From assembly GCA_965263305.1 (NCBI GenBank), contig OZ253666.1, positions 620,001 to 684,000 on the forward strand: DNA of 64,000 bases. The letters run 5' to 3'. Positions 7,755-16,193 of this stretch are shown in pieces; the first letter of the stretch is position 1; each line of letters begins with the position of its first letter. A program made the position numbers and the translations under genes. The stretch is from MED-G105 sp965263305 (lineage in GTDB: Bacteria; Pseudomonadota; Alphaproteobacteria; Caulobacterales; Parvularculaceae). The notes under the pieces were generated by a model. It did not search any database. It was not told the DNA's origin and was given only the letters and a program-made list of their open reading frames with translations.

Positions 7755-9467
7755 ATGCCGAGCAGAAGCGCGGTAATTTTATTACTATTATCAACTGCTT
7801 GCACAACAGTTGATCAGGAACTTCTCGACTCCAAATTGCCAGCAGCGCCAGCGACATGGTCAAGTGTCGCGAGCCCTGCCGGGGGTAGTGATGCTCTAAA
7901 TGATGGTGTTTCAAACCTAACGGGCGTGCCAATCGGCGATTGGGTCGCCGCCTTTGAAGACCCGCAACTAGAAATTCTTATCGACGAGGCGGTCGCCCGC
8001 AATAATTCGCTGCTTTCCGCTGCCGCCAATTTAGAAGCGGCGCGCAGTGGCGCCCGCGTGGCGCGATCAGCCCTCATCCCGAGCTTAAACGCGTCTCCGA
8101 ACGCCAGTCGCAACGCCATTGTGACCGACCCATCGATCGCCGCCCAATCCGGCGGCGGCGGCGCACTTAGCGGCTTTCGCGCCAATGATCTCGAAGATCA
8201 GTTCGGTGTCGATGCCGATAACAACGGCGAATTGGATGGTCTTGACCTCGACGGCGACGGCATAGCCGAAGCGCCATTGCCGAACCGACGCCTCTACATC
8301 AATAACTTCTCACTCGGCGCCCAAGTGCGTTGGGAGATCGACCTTTGGGGTCGACTGACGGACGAAACAAAAGCGGCCTATCGCGACGCCGCGGCAAGCC
8401 GCGCCGATTTTGAATCAGCCCGCCTCTCCCTTGCGGCCGCCGTCGCCCAAGGGTGGTTTTCACTTATAGAAGCACGCCAGCAACGCGAACTCGCGGAACG
8501 CGATGTCACCGCGCGCGAAAGAAATCTGTCGGTCACCGAACGCCGCTATGAAGCAGGCGTCGCCTCGAGCCTGGATGTGCGACTATCGCGCTCGGCCCTG
8601 GGGACGAGCCGGGCCAACCTCGCCACCAGAAGTCAGTTTGAAAAAGAGGCCGCGAGGCGCATTGAAGTCTTGCTTGGACGCTATCCGGGGGCGGAGCTTG
8701 AAGCGGTTGCCACCCTCCCCGTCTTACCGCCCCTCAACGGCGCCGGCGCGCCGGGAGATATTTTGGCGCGGCGCCCCGATCTGATCGCGGCCGAAGCGCG
8801 AATGGCGTCAGCCGGTCTTCGCGCCCGTGCGGCGCGCAAACAGTTCCTTCCGCAGCTGACCCTGACCTCAAACTTGTCGACGAGCGGCCCAGACCTCTCT
8901 GACGTGATTGACCCCGAGCGTTTAGCGGGCAACATCGCCGCCGGCTTGTTTCAACCGATTTTCCAAGGCGGACGCCTTCGCGCCAACGCGAAGCAAGCCC
9001 GCGCAAGAGCGACAGCCAGCCTGTTAAGCTATGCGCAGACGGTGCTCGAAGCATACGAAGAGGCAGAGAATGCCGTGGCGGCGGAAGGCTACTTGGCCCT
9101 GCGCGAGGATGCGCTAAAGCTCGCTTTCGAAGAAGCGGCGTTCGCTGAGCAATTGACCGAAAGACGTTATGCGTCCGGCGCAGCCTCGATTTTTAACTTG
9201 CTCGACGCGCAGACGCGCCGCATTTCCGCTGAAGTCCAATACATCACCGCGCAGCGTGAACGGGTCGCCAACAGGGTGACTCTGTATCTCGCGATCGGCG
9301 GTGACTTTATGACGGAAGACGAAATTCTCGCCATTACAAACAAATCGACGAACGAAAAAGGCAAAACGCTAGAAACTGAGGAAACGTCGAAAAAAACCGC
9401 CTCTTTAGATGGAAGGGGCGGATCCACCCTTAAAAGGGTCGCATCACGCGACGCGCGTGGGGAGTAA
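7755..9467 (+). CDS. RND efflux outer-membrane factor lipoprotein (TolC/NodT family)
   Basis: A 570-aa protein starting MPSRSAVILLLLSTAC with lipobox L-S-T-A-C16, so lipid-anchored at the outer membrane. It carries the two OEP repeats: GDWVAAFEDPQLEILIDEAVARNNSL, then VRWEIDLWGRLTDE, and FLPQLTLTSNLSTSG / NIAAGLFQPIFQGGRLRAN. It forms the outer-membrane channel of a tripartite pump with the next two genes. Residues about 143-172 hold an insertion with dockerin-like calcium-binding spacing (DADNNGELDGLDLDGDG) where TolC has an extracellular loop. ATG 7755 is preferred over TTG 7737: GGAG sits 9 bases upstream and the lipoprotein signal starts there. The C-terminal 45 residues are polar and charged. 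Confidence 0.88.
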   Translation: MPSRSAVILLLLSTACTTVDQELLDSKLPAAPATWSSVASPAGGSDALNDGVSNLTGVPIGDWVAAFEDPQLEILIDEAVARNNSLLSAAANLEAARSGARVARSALIPSLNASPNASRNAIVTDPSIAAQSGGGGALSGFRANDLEDQFGVDADNNGELDGLDLDGDGIAEAPLPNRRLYINNFSLGAQVRWEIDLWGRLTDETKAAYRDAAASRADFESARLSLAAAVAQGWFSLIEARQQRELAERDVTARERNLSVTERRYEAGVASSLDVRLSRSALGTSRANLATRSQFEKEAARRIEVLLGRYPGAELEAVATLPVLPPLNGAGAPGDILARRPDLIAAEARMASAGLRARAARKQFLPQLTLTSNLSTSGPDLSDVIDPERLAGNIAAGLFQPIFQGGRLRANAKQARARATASLLSYAQTVLEAYEEAENAVAAEGYLALREDALKLAFEEAAFAEQLTERRYASGAASIFNLLDAQTRRISAEVQYITAQRERVANRVTLYLAIGGDFMTEDEILAITNKSTNEKGKTLETEETSKKTASLDGRGGSTLKRVASRDARGE

Positions 9468-9470
9468 GAC

Positions 9471-10685
9471 ATGATCCGTAAGTTAATCACCATTCTTGGC
9501 ACTCTCGGTATTTTTGCCGGGGGCATCGCTGTTATCGCACTCATGGGGGCCGCACGGCCAAAAATTGAGAACGAAGAACCAACCATCACGCCGCCCAGTG
9601 TGTTTTTCACCGTCGCCAAGAGCGAGGCGATCACCCTTGTTGTCGAAGCCCAGGGTGAAGTGCGCCCACGAACGGATATTGTTCTGACCGCACAAATCGC
9701 CGGGCGCGTTGTCTCAACCTCCGATGATTTCGTGAACGGCGGCGCTTTTCAAGAAAAAGACCTTCTACTGAAAATCGAAGATGCGGATTACCGTGTCGCG
9801 GTAACCAGCGCCAAAGCGCGCGTAGCGCAAGCACAAGAAGCGTTGCGCCGGGAAGAAGCGGAAAGTAACCTCGCCGCCCGCGATTATGAAGAATTAGGGC
9901 TCGGCGATGACCCTTCGGAACTGACATTGCGCCTTCCCCAACTCGCCCAAGCACGGGCGAATTACGATGCCGCACGCGCCGACCTTAGCGCCGCCGAACT
10001 CAACCTTTCGCGCACCCGCGTGAAGGCGCCGTTCAAGGGCCGCGTACGTGAACGTATTGCAGGCCCAGGCCAGTATGTCGCGCCAGGCTCTCAACTCGGG
10101 CGCATTTTCTCGACAGACGTCGCCGAAATTCGGTTGCCGCTAACCGACAGTGATCTCGCGAAGTTAGGCTTGCCGATTGCCTTTGTCGAAACAGAGGAAT
10201 CGCCTGGACCGGAAGTAATGTTATCGTCGGTGATTGCCGGCCAACCACAAGAGTGGACGGGGCGCATTGTCCGCACAGATGGCGCCATTGATCCGGCCAC
10301 ACGACAGATTTCTGCAATCGCGGTGGTGGATGACCCTTACGGCGCCGGCGCTAATGACGGCGTGCCATTGACCATGGGTTTGTTCGTCGACGCAAAAATC
10401 GAAGGTAAGCCATATTCGGACGCGATCGTTCTTCCGAGAACGGCGCTTTACGGCCGTGACCAGGTATTTGTCATCAATGATGATAACACTCTTGATGAGC
10501 GCAGGGTCTCCGTTGTGACCTCTGCGCGCGATACGGTCACAATCGCCCAAGGCGTATCTCCGGGGGAGCGTGTCGCCACGTCGCCGTTACGCGGCGCGGG
10601 CGACGGTGATTCGGTTCAACCGCTCGGCGGGGAAACCGAAGCGACGCCCGTCGCTAGTCGCGCAGCCTCCAGCAGCAAACTTTAA
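9471..10685 (+). CDS. RND efflux periplasmic adaptor (HlyD/AcrA family)
   Basis: A 404-aa membrane-fusion protein. The N-terminal hydrophobic segment (about residues 8-26) acts as anchor or signal. A lipoyl-like half-motif follows (GEVRPRTDIVLTAQIAGRVV), then a coiled-coil hairpin (about 100-180, Ala/Glu/Arg-rich), the second lipoyl half (TRVKAPFKGRVRERIAGPGQYVAPGSQLG), a beta-barrel and a membrane-proximal domain. It links the inner-membrane pump to the outer-membrane factor. It starts 3 bp after the upstream stop, with GGGGAG close upstream. Confidence 0.88.
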   Translation: MIRKLITILGTLGIFAGGIAVIALMGAARPKIENEEPTITPPSVFFTVAKSEAITLVVEAQGEVRPRTDIVLTAQIAGRVVSTSDDFVNGGAFQEKDLLLKIEDADYRVAVTSAKARVAQAQEALRREEAESNLAARDYEELGLGDDPSELTLRLPQLAQARANYDAARADLSAAELNLSRTRVKAPFKGRVRERIAGPGQYVAPGSQLGRIFSTDVAEIRLPLTDSDLAKLGLPIAFVETEESPGPEVMLSSVIAGQPQEWTGRIVRTDGAIDPATRQISAIAVVDDPYGAGANDGVPLTMGLFVDAKIEGKPYSDAIVLPRTALYGRDQVFVINDDNTLDERRVSVVTSARDTVTIAQGVSPGERVATSPLRGAGDGDSVQPLGGETEATPVASRAASSSKL

Positions 10686-10696
10686 GGAATTCCAAG

Positions 10697-13600
10697 ATGA
10701 ACGGGCTTATTTCTTGGTGGGCAAAAAACTCCATTGCCGCGAACCTTCTGATGTTTGGATGTTTTGTCGCTGGCTTATTGTCCTTTCTTCAGCTGGAACG
10801 CGAAATCGATCCTTCAGCAACCTTTAGCGGCGCCGAGGTCAGGGTTAGCTGGCCAGGCGCCTCACCGAAAGAAATTGAAGAACAGATCATTCTTCGCATT
10901 GAGGAAGCGGTCACGGGGATTGATGGGATCAAACATATTGAATCCACCGCGAGAGAAGGATTCGCTGAAGTCGATATCGAAGGCGAGTCGAGCATCGATA
11001 AAACCCGCTTTCTGAATGAAATCAAAAACCGCGTCGATGGCATTTCTACGTTTCCCAATGACGCGTTTCCGCCGATCGTGTCATTGTGGAGCGGACAATC
11101 CCCGGTCGCTTTTATGGGGCTGGCTGGCGATCTCAATCAGAAAGAACTCTATCGACTAGCGCGGGAAATACGCGATGAGTTAGCGGCCCTCCCCGGTGGG
11201 TCTCCATTAGTGAATATATGGGGTATTACCCGCGAAGAGGTGTCAATCGAAGTCTCGGAACAGGCGCTCCGCCGGTATAATCTAACATTCGATGACGTTG
11301 CGCAGGCGATCCGCGGGTCGTCTCTCAATCTCGCGGGCGGACAAGTGCGCACCGAGACCGGGAACCTTCAAATTGCCGCGCGATCGCTAGCAAACACTGA
11401 ACAAGATTTTGAACGTATCATTGTTAGACAAAACGTCGATGGGTCCTCCATTCGGGTGAGCGATGTCGCGACCGTTATCGACGGATTTGAAGATAGAAAA
11501 ACCATTAGAACACTGAATGGACGCCCATCTATTTCTTTTGGTATTTTGTCGCCCGAGAAATCTGACGTTACAAAAGCGTCTAAAGCGATCAATGATTATG
11601 TGGCGCAGAAAAACGCTGAATTCGATGGTGAAGCTGAACTCTTTATTTGGTTTGACGGCGGTGAGTTTTTTGGAGGTCAGTTAAATCTCGTTGCATCGAA
11701 TGCGATCATCGGCCTTCTCCTCGTTCTCATTATCTTGATGTTGTTTTTACGCCCAGCGGTCGCGTTCTGGGTCGCCGTCGGCATCACTGTCTCTTTTGTC
11801 GGCGCCTTTGTTCTTATGCCGGCCAATGGCGTCTCCTTGAACTTCTTCTCAATCTTCGGTTTCCTGCTCGTCATTGGCATTGTCGTTGATGACGCGATTA
11901 TTGTTGGAGAAAATATCCATAACCAGGTGGAGCAAGGAAAACCCGGACTGGAGGCGGCGGTCGTAGGAGCGCAGCTCGTTGCAAAACCAGTTATATTTGC
12001 CGTTTTAACGACAATGATTGCTTTTGCCCCCTGGATGTTTATCGACGGCAACGCCGCGCAATTCACCCGTCAAATTAGTTTGACAATTATCTTTGCGTTG
12101 ACTTTTTCTCTGATCGAAGCGTTCTGTATCTTACCGGCGCACCTTGCGCATATGAAACCGCAAAACAAAAAGAGTCTTTACTACAAACTGCAACGCGGCT
12201 TCTCGGAAGGTATCGTCGAATTTGGGGAAACCGTCTATCAACCAATCATCCGTACCGCGCTAAAAATTAGATACTTCACCGTCGCTGGGTTTATTGTCGC
12301 CTTCATGATGGCAAGCGCTTTGCTTGTACAGGGCTGGATATCGTTCAGCTTTATGCCCGAAATCCAGGGAACATTTATCTCGATTAATGTTCGCCTACCG
12401 GAAGGATCGTCCTTTTCCCGGACAACCGAAATTTACGACGCCGTTGACGAAGCTGCCAATCGCCTAAAGTCCCGCCTCGGCGACGCAAAAGACAACGAAC
12501 CATTTGTGAAATCGATCTACATTGCGGCGGATGAAGGCGATGTACAATCGTATGTAACTATCACTGGCGCCAAAAACCGCGATCAGTCAACTGAAGATAT
12601 CGCAAAAATGTTGCGAGACGAACTCGGTGACATTCCTGACGCAGAAGAAATTACGATCGGCTTTACGCAAAACGAAAGCGGACCTGATCTGGCGTTTGGC
12701 GTTCAGGCCGATGAGTTAGAGGAATTGCGACTAGCGACAATCGACCTGCAAGACTATCTACGGACCTTGCCGGGAGTGTATGACGTCAGAAACTCTCTGC
12801 AATCCGCCACCCCTGAACTGCAGATTGAGTTGAAACCAGGCGCTGAACGTTTCGGCCTTACCCTCGCAGAGGTATCTCGACAGGTCCGCCAAGCCTTCTT
12901 TGGTGAAGAGGTCCAACGCCTGCCGCGCAATGGCCAAGATGTTCGCGTTATGGTTCGTTTCCCAAAGTCAGCACGGGAATCGCTAACGACCGTCGAGACG
13001 ATGCGAATTCGAACGGCTGACGGTCGCGAAGTGCCCCTCAGTGCGGTTGCAGACGCAAACTTCGCACCGAGCTTTAAACGTATTGACCGTCGCGATCGCC
13101 AACGCTCATCACGCGTCACCGCAGAATTGGGCGAGAGCGCCGAACGTTCGGCGATAATGGAAAAGTATAATGAGGAATTCGTGCCAGTTTGGCAGGAGCG
13201 CCATCCAGACGCCTCCCTCGTCCGGCGCGGAGCATCGGAAGAAGAAGCGGCGGTTCTCGCTAACCTTGGAAGTCTTTTGATCGTCGCGCTTTTTGCAATG
13301 TACGTTTTGTTGGCGATTGGATTTAATTCTTACTGGCAGCCCTTATTGATCATGTCGGCCATTCCCTTCGGCTTTATGGGAGCGTCGTTTGGGCATTTTA
13401 TTTTCAATCTCAACTTTGCCCTTTTCTCGTACTTTGGCATCTGCGCAGCAGCGGGTGTTGTGATCAATGACAATCTCGTTCTGATTGATGCGGTCAATCG
13501 CTATCGCAGAGAAGGCGCCGGCGCCGTAGAGGCGTTGGTACGCTCAGGCGTGGGCCGTTTCCGACCCATTATTCTGACGTCAGTGACAACCTTCGTCGGC

Positions 13601-13891
13601 CTCCTCCCGATCATGTTCGAACGCTCCACGGACGCTCAATTCCTTAAACCGACCATTGTCGCCCTAGGCTTCGGCGTTTTCTTCGCCACCTTCGTCACCC
13701 TCATATTCGTGCCTTGCATGTACGCTGTGGGCGCCGATATCGGTCGCTTTTACAAATGGGCTTGGACGGGCGAGAAGCAGCCCCGCCTAGGCCAAGGCGC
13801 CTCGGCCGAACACGGCTACGAGGACGGTGATAACGATGCACAGGACCGCCAACGGGACGGATCGGGCCAAAAACTATTTCCCGCCGAGTAA
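10697..13891 (+). CDS. RND efflux transporter, inner-membrane permease (AcrB-like)
   Basis: A 1064-aa protein, the usual RND size. The order is TM1 (residues about 12-32), periplasmic porter domain, TM2-6, TM7, second porter domain, TM8-12. The proton-relay aspartate pair typical of TM4 is present in VIGIVVDDAIIVGENI. RPIILTSVTTFVGLLPIMFE near the C-terminus is the conserved HAE-RND signature. It uses proton motive force to expel small molecules; the substrates are not predictable. It lies 11 bp after the adaptor gene. The inverted repeat at 7538-7579 is the only control element noted upstream of the operon. Confidence 0.9.
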   Translation: MNGLISWWAKNSIAANLLMFGCFVAGLLSFLQLEREIDPSATFSGAEVRVSWPGASPKEIEEQIILRIEEAVTGIDGIKHIESTAREGFAEVDIEGESSIDKTRFLNEIKNRVDGISTFPNDAFPPIVSLWSGQSPVAFMGLAGDLNQKELYRLAREIRDELAALPGGSPLVNIWGITREEVSIEVSEQALRRYNLTFDDVAQAIRGSSLNLAGGQVRTETGNLQIAARSLANTEQDFERIIVRQNVDGSSIRVSDVATVIDGFEDRKTIRTLNGRPSISFGILSPEKSDVTKASKAINDYVAQKNAEFDGEAELFIWFDGGEFFGGQLNLVASNAIIGLLLVLIILMLFLRPAVAFWVAVGITVSFVGAFVLMPANGVSLNFFSIFGFLLVIGIVVDDAIIVGENIHNQVEQGKPGLEAAVVGAQLVAKPVIFAVLTTMIAFAPWMFIDGNAAQFTRQISLTIIFALTFSLIEAFCILPAHLAHMKPQNKKSLYYKLQRGFSEGIVEFGETVYQPIIRTALKIRYFTVAGFIVAFMMASALLVQGWISFSFMPEIQGTFISINVRLPEGSSFSRTTEIYDAVDEAANRLKSRLGDAKDNEPFVKSIYIAADEGDVQSYVTITGAKNRDQSTEDIAKMLRDELGDIPDAEEITIGFTQNESGPDLAFGVQADELEELRLATIDLQDYLRTLPGVYDVRNSLQSATPELQIELKPGAERFGLTLAEVSRQVRQAFFGEEVQRLPRNGQDVRVMVRFPKSARESLTTVETMRIRTADGREVPLSAVADANFAPSFKRIDRRDRQRSSRVTAELGESAERSAIMEKYNEEFVPVWQERHPDASLVRRGASEEEAAVLANLGSLLIVALFAMYVLLAIGFNSYWQPLLIMSAIPFGFMGASFGHFIFNLNFALFSYFGICAAAGVVINDNLVLIDAVNRYRREGAGAVEALVRSGVGRFRPIILTSVTTFVGLLPIMFERSTDAQFLKPTIVALGFGVFFATFVTLIFVPCMYAVGADIGRFYKWAWTGEKQPRLGQGASAEHGYEDGDNDAQDRQRDGSGQKLFPAE

Positions 13892-13946
13892 ATCGATATC
13901 GCGCCGCCGCGCTAAACCGCTTCTGAAGCATGACACGCAAAACGCG

Positions 13947-13961
13947 TTAACCATTTGTTAA
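13947..13961. promoter_or_regulatory. CtrA-like box TTAACCATTTGTTAA
   Basis: An exact TTAA-N7-TTAA match, the full CtrA recognition pattern known in Caulobacter and relatives. It lies 55 bp after the RND stop codon, just before the structured region at 13985-14068 and upstream of tRNA-Asn. Presence of CtrA is inferred from sciP in this window. In vivo binding is not shown. Confidence 0.45.
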
Positions 13962-13984
13962 TAAGTTCAGATCATCGTTCCTCC

Positions 13985-14068
13985 ATCCTCTGAAAAGAGG
14001 GTACCCCACCACCCACGATAGTGAGTACCGACCCCGTCTTTCCCCCAAGGACGGGGTCACTCATTTTC
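13985..14068 (+). ncRNA. Candidate small RNA with three hairpins and C-rich loops
   Basis: Three stem-loops occur in a row: CCTCT-GAAA-AGAGG (13987-14000), GGTAC...GTACC enclosing a loop with CCCACCACCCACGA (about 14000-14029), and a 9-bp GC-rich hairpin (14030-14058) followed by ACTCATTTT. C-rich single-stranded loops and a terminator-like last hairpin are common in alphaproteobacterial sRNAs with anti-Shine-Dalgarno motifs. Ends are estimated. No ORF explains the region. It could instead be only a 3' structure of the RND transcript. Confidence 0.4.
14030..14058 (+). terminator. GC-rich stem-loop, probable terminator
   Basis: GACCCCGTC (14030-14038) pairs perfectly with GACGGGGTC (14050-14058) across an 11-base loop. 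The stem can extend by GAGT/ACTC with a bulge. ATTTTC follows, a weak U-tract. It would end the RND operon and/or the candidate sRNA. Confidence 0.5.
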
Positions 14069-14139
14069 GGGCAAAAAAAGTCATCAAGGTGGTGGATTCA
14101 CTAGAAAGCCTTTGCTATATCCGCCCCTCTTAAGGTTAT

Positions 14140-14215
14140 TCCCCGATAGCTCAGTTGGTAGAGCAGCTGACTGTTAATCAGCGGGTCACTGGTTCGAGTC
14201 CAGTTCGGGGAGCCA
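14140..14215 (+). tRNA. tRNA-Asn (GTT)
   Basis: A full cloverleaf: acceptor TCCCCGA/TCGGGGA, D-arm GCTCAGTTGGTAGAGC, anticodon arm CTGACTGTTAATCAG with anticodon GTT, T-arm with GGTTCGAGTCC, and an encoded CCA end. Confidence 0.97.
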
Positions 14216-14264
14216 ATTTCCAAAGAAAAATCAACACATTAAGCTGGGGAATACATCAGCGAGA

Positions 14265-14300
14265 AAAAAGTGTTGGAGACTAAAATCAAAAAGTGTTGGA
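14265..14300. repeat. Two direct copies of AAAAAGTGTTGGA
   Basis: The 13-mer occurs at 14265-14277 and 14288-14300, a spacing of 23 bases (about two helical turns), in the AT-rich stretch between tRNA-Asn and the Imm1-like gene. A two-turn spacing on one DNA face would suit an activator site. No gene is convincing in 14216-14462; a 73-codon minus ORF (14286-14507) is uncertain. Confidence 0.3.
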
Positions 14301-14462
14301 AATTTTGTTAGCCGGTTCTCTCGTCGATATTCCAAATAGCCAGGCCATTTCCGTCACCGCGTTCAGCCCGTTCTCGCCACAATTACTATAGAAAAATTCA
14401 AGCGATTTGCGGGTCAATTCGATTGGTCTACTTGCCCTGTACCCTGATCGAAAATAATTAGC

Positions 14463-14843
14463 ATGCTCAGCACCAAAATTCGCGTGGAAGAGTCGCTTAC
14501 ATATCAATTCAAAGATATCGATGCCGCAGAAAACTTTGTTCGAATACTTCTAACCCTGCATGAAAACTCGGGGCCCCTTGTTTTTGAGATTGAATTCTAT
14601 GGAGGCGAGACCCTGGATGTTGGTATTGGCTCCCCGAAAGGTATTTTCCTCCAACACATTCAGGAGGCTGACGGGCTGCATCTAGTCACCAAGGGGCCTG
14701 CCGTGTATGGTGGGATCGACTATTGCCTATACGGAAATCACCACACAGAAGTATGTTGTGAGTATCTTGTTGGCAGCTACCAAGCCACAAAGGCAATTAT
14801 TCACTTCATACATACCGGAGAGCCATTGTCCCAATTGAATTGA
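14463..14843 (+). CDS. Imm1-like immunity protein (orphan)
   Basis: A 126-aa protein with the Imm1-family layout: a short N-terminal helix region, beta strands with ETLDVGIGSPKGIFLQHI, then LHLVTKGP, YCLYGNHHTEVCCEYLV (equivalent to the YyygGhwtefp segment) and ATKAIIHFIHTGEPLSQL at the end (equivalent to A..a..eFf.tG.rP). Imm1 proteins neutralise polymorphic toxins, often SCP1.201-type deaminases. No toxin gene is adjacent. Base composition is AT-richer than the neighbours, it lies between two tRNA genes, and the ribosome site is poor. These points suggest acquired DNA or a toxin-resistance relic. The family call is by pattern only. Confidence 0.55.
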   Translation: MLSTKIRVEESLTYQFKDIDAAENFVRILLTLHENSGPLVFEIEFYGGETLDVGIGSPKGIFLQHIQEADGLHLVTKGPAVYGGIDYCLYGNHHTEVCCEYLVGSYQATKAIIHFIHTGEPLSQLN

Positions 14844-15089
14844 GGTGTGAATTTGGCAGTTCGGGATCAAGCGTTGAATCAATCCATTGGGTCCGCAGAT
14901 AATTTCGGAAACAAGTCGCTTTGAATAAGTCCTCAGGAATATCAAGCGAAGACATCTTCCCAGTTTGGCCATTTTATCCGCATACAGAGACCTATAATCA
15001 ACCAAGTCGGAAAATGACGCGCCTCGACGACCCAGGAACTGAGCCTTTTGCCCTTGGCTTGAATAAGTCGCGAAATCTATGGAAACGAG

Positions 15090-15165
15090 TGGTGGGCGGT
15101 GACGGGTTCGAACCGCCGACCTACTGGGTGTAAACCAGCCGCTCTTCCAGCTGAGCTAACCGCCC
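15090..15165 (-). tRNA. tRNA-Val (TAC)
   Basis: Minus strand: acceptor GGGCGGT/ACCGCCC, D-arm GCTCAGCTGGAAGAGC, anticodon stem GCTGG/CCAGT around loop TTTACAC (anticodon TAC), T-arm GGTTCGAACCC, encoded CCA. Confidence 0.95.
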
Positions 15166-15218
15166 GATCGCTCCTGAGCCTTGTACCGGCCTCAGTGAGA
15201 TAGATGAGGGACCTTACA

Positions 15219-15272
15219 TAAAAAACGAGCGTGAGAAGAGCAATAGCTGATCACTCTACACGCTCGATTTTT
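15219..15272 (-). terminator. Bidirectional-looking terminator after hup
   Basis: CGAGCGTG (15226-15233) pairs with CACGCTCG (15259-15266). On the minus strand the stem is followed by a run of six T; on the plus strand by ATTTTTAT. It lies 22 bp after the hup stop codon. Confidence 0.75.
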
Positions 15273-15287
15273 ATGGGGTTAATTGAC

Positions 15288-15560
15288 TTAGTTAAGGGCT
15301 TCTTTCAGGCCCTTGCCAGCCGTGAACTTCGGTTGGATAGAAGCCGGGATCATAATTGTCTCACGGGTGCGCGGATTACGCCCCTCGCGCGCTGCACGCT
15401 TTGCCGCCGAGAATGCGCCAAAGCCAACGATCCGAACATCATCGCCATTCTTGAGGGCTTCTGTGATCGCGTCGAAAACCGCGTCGACAGCGCGGGCGGC
15501 GTCCGTCTTGCTCATGCCCGCCATATCCGCAACGCGATCAACAAACTCATTCTTATTCAT
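15288..15560 (-). CDS. hup: HU-family histone-like DNA-binding protein
   Basis: A 90-aa protein, the standard HU length. MNKNEFVDRVADMAGMSKTD forms the N-terminal helices, VRIVGFGAFS the central strand, and the DNA-binding arm reads REGRNPRTRETIMIPAS (the R-x-P arm with its intercalating proline region). It bends and compacts DNA as a homodimer. It is encoded downstream of lon, as is usual in Alphaproteobacteria, with the chorismate mutase gene between. Confidence 0.95.
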   Translation of the reverse strand: MNKNEFVDRVADMAGMSKTDAARAVDAVFDAITEALKNGDDVRIVGFGAFSAAKRAAREGRNPRTRETIMIPASIQPKFTAGKGLKEALN

Positions 15561-15717
15561 GCCTTTTCCTTTCCACAGGCTGGTCCTTCGGAACCCTTTA
15601 AAATATGGGCTTATTATCGCCTGTGCCGGGCCTTCGTCTCAAGGGTCGAAACGCACAGAATGCGGATAAATGACCGAAATTCTACTTAAATATCTGTTTT
15701 TAAAGTATAATTTAAAA

Positions 15718-16098
15718 TTAACGATTTCTGATTCGTCGCCACTCATCCGCTTCAAAGGCGATAGATTGTTCAATTAATTCACGCCAAACGGGTTCAGCGA
15801 TTCGCGCAGGGAGGTTTTCGGCCTCCGCTGTTTTCAAAACTTTGGCGACAACATCCTCTATACGCCATTCGACGCGTACATCATTCTCCGCTGTTTTGAC
15901 CCTTGCTGCGGCTGCAATAAATTGCGTCCGCTCCGCGATAAGCGCGACTAAAGCCCGGTCCAGGCGATCAATTTCAGCCCTGATTTCCGACATCACCCGG
16001 CAGTCTTCGGGCGCCGTACGTTGGACGTTATCGCCGTCAACGGCAGCGCTGAGCCCCTTATCGCCTGCAGCAACATCACCAATTCTCTCAGCCGTCAT
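15718..16098 (-). CDS. AroQ-class chorismate mutase-like protein
   Basis: The C-terminal about 90 residues are an all-helical AroQ chorismate mutase domain: EIRAEIDRLDRALVALIAERTQFIAAAARVK, then VRVEWRIEDVVAKVLKTAEAENLPARIAEPVWRELIEQSI, resembling the PchB branch. It converts chorismate to prephenate, or may act as isochorismate-pyruvate lyase; the two cannot be separated here. About 35 variable residues precede the domain. The ATG at 16098 has GGAAAG 6 bases upstream; the ATG at 16125 has no visible site but remains possible. Confidence 0.78.
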   Translation of the reverse strand: MTAERIGDVAAGDKGLSAAVDGDNVQRTAPEDCRVMSEIRAEIDRLDRALVALIAERTQFIAAAARVKTAENDVRVEWRIEDVVAKVLKTAEAENLPARIAEPVWRELIEQSIAFEADEWRRIRNR

Positions 16099-16157
16099 TA
16101 CGCTTTCCACGGGGTTGCTACGCATTTTTGCACAGTAGACCTATCGCGAACGCTTAT

Positions 16158-16187
16158 GGGTCGTTGACGATCAGCCGTCAACGACCC
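16158..16187 (-). terminator. 12-bp perfect inverted repeat after lon
   Basis: GGGTCGTTGACG (16158-16169) pairs with CGTCAACGACCC (16176-16187) around a 6-base loop, 6 bp past the lon stop. It lacks a T-run, so it may end transcription poorly or mainly protect the 3' end. Confidence 0.5.
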
Positions 16188-16193
16188 CATGAC

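Noticed and set aside
14286..14507. A 73-codon minus ORF ending REPANKISNTF
   Set aside because: Overlaps the start of the Imm1-like gene, has no ribosome site or domain; kept only as an uncertain remark.
14921..15133. A 70-codon plus-strand ORF ending in GGDGFEPPTYWV
   Set aside because: Its 3' end is the antisense of tRNA-Val; this peptide ending is a well-known false ORF at tRNA genes.
16140..16193. The long inverted repeat after lon as an attachment site
   Set aside because: It directly follows the stop codon and there is no integrase or duplicated tRNA end; a 3' transcript structure is simpler.
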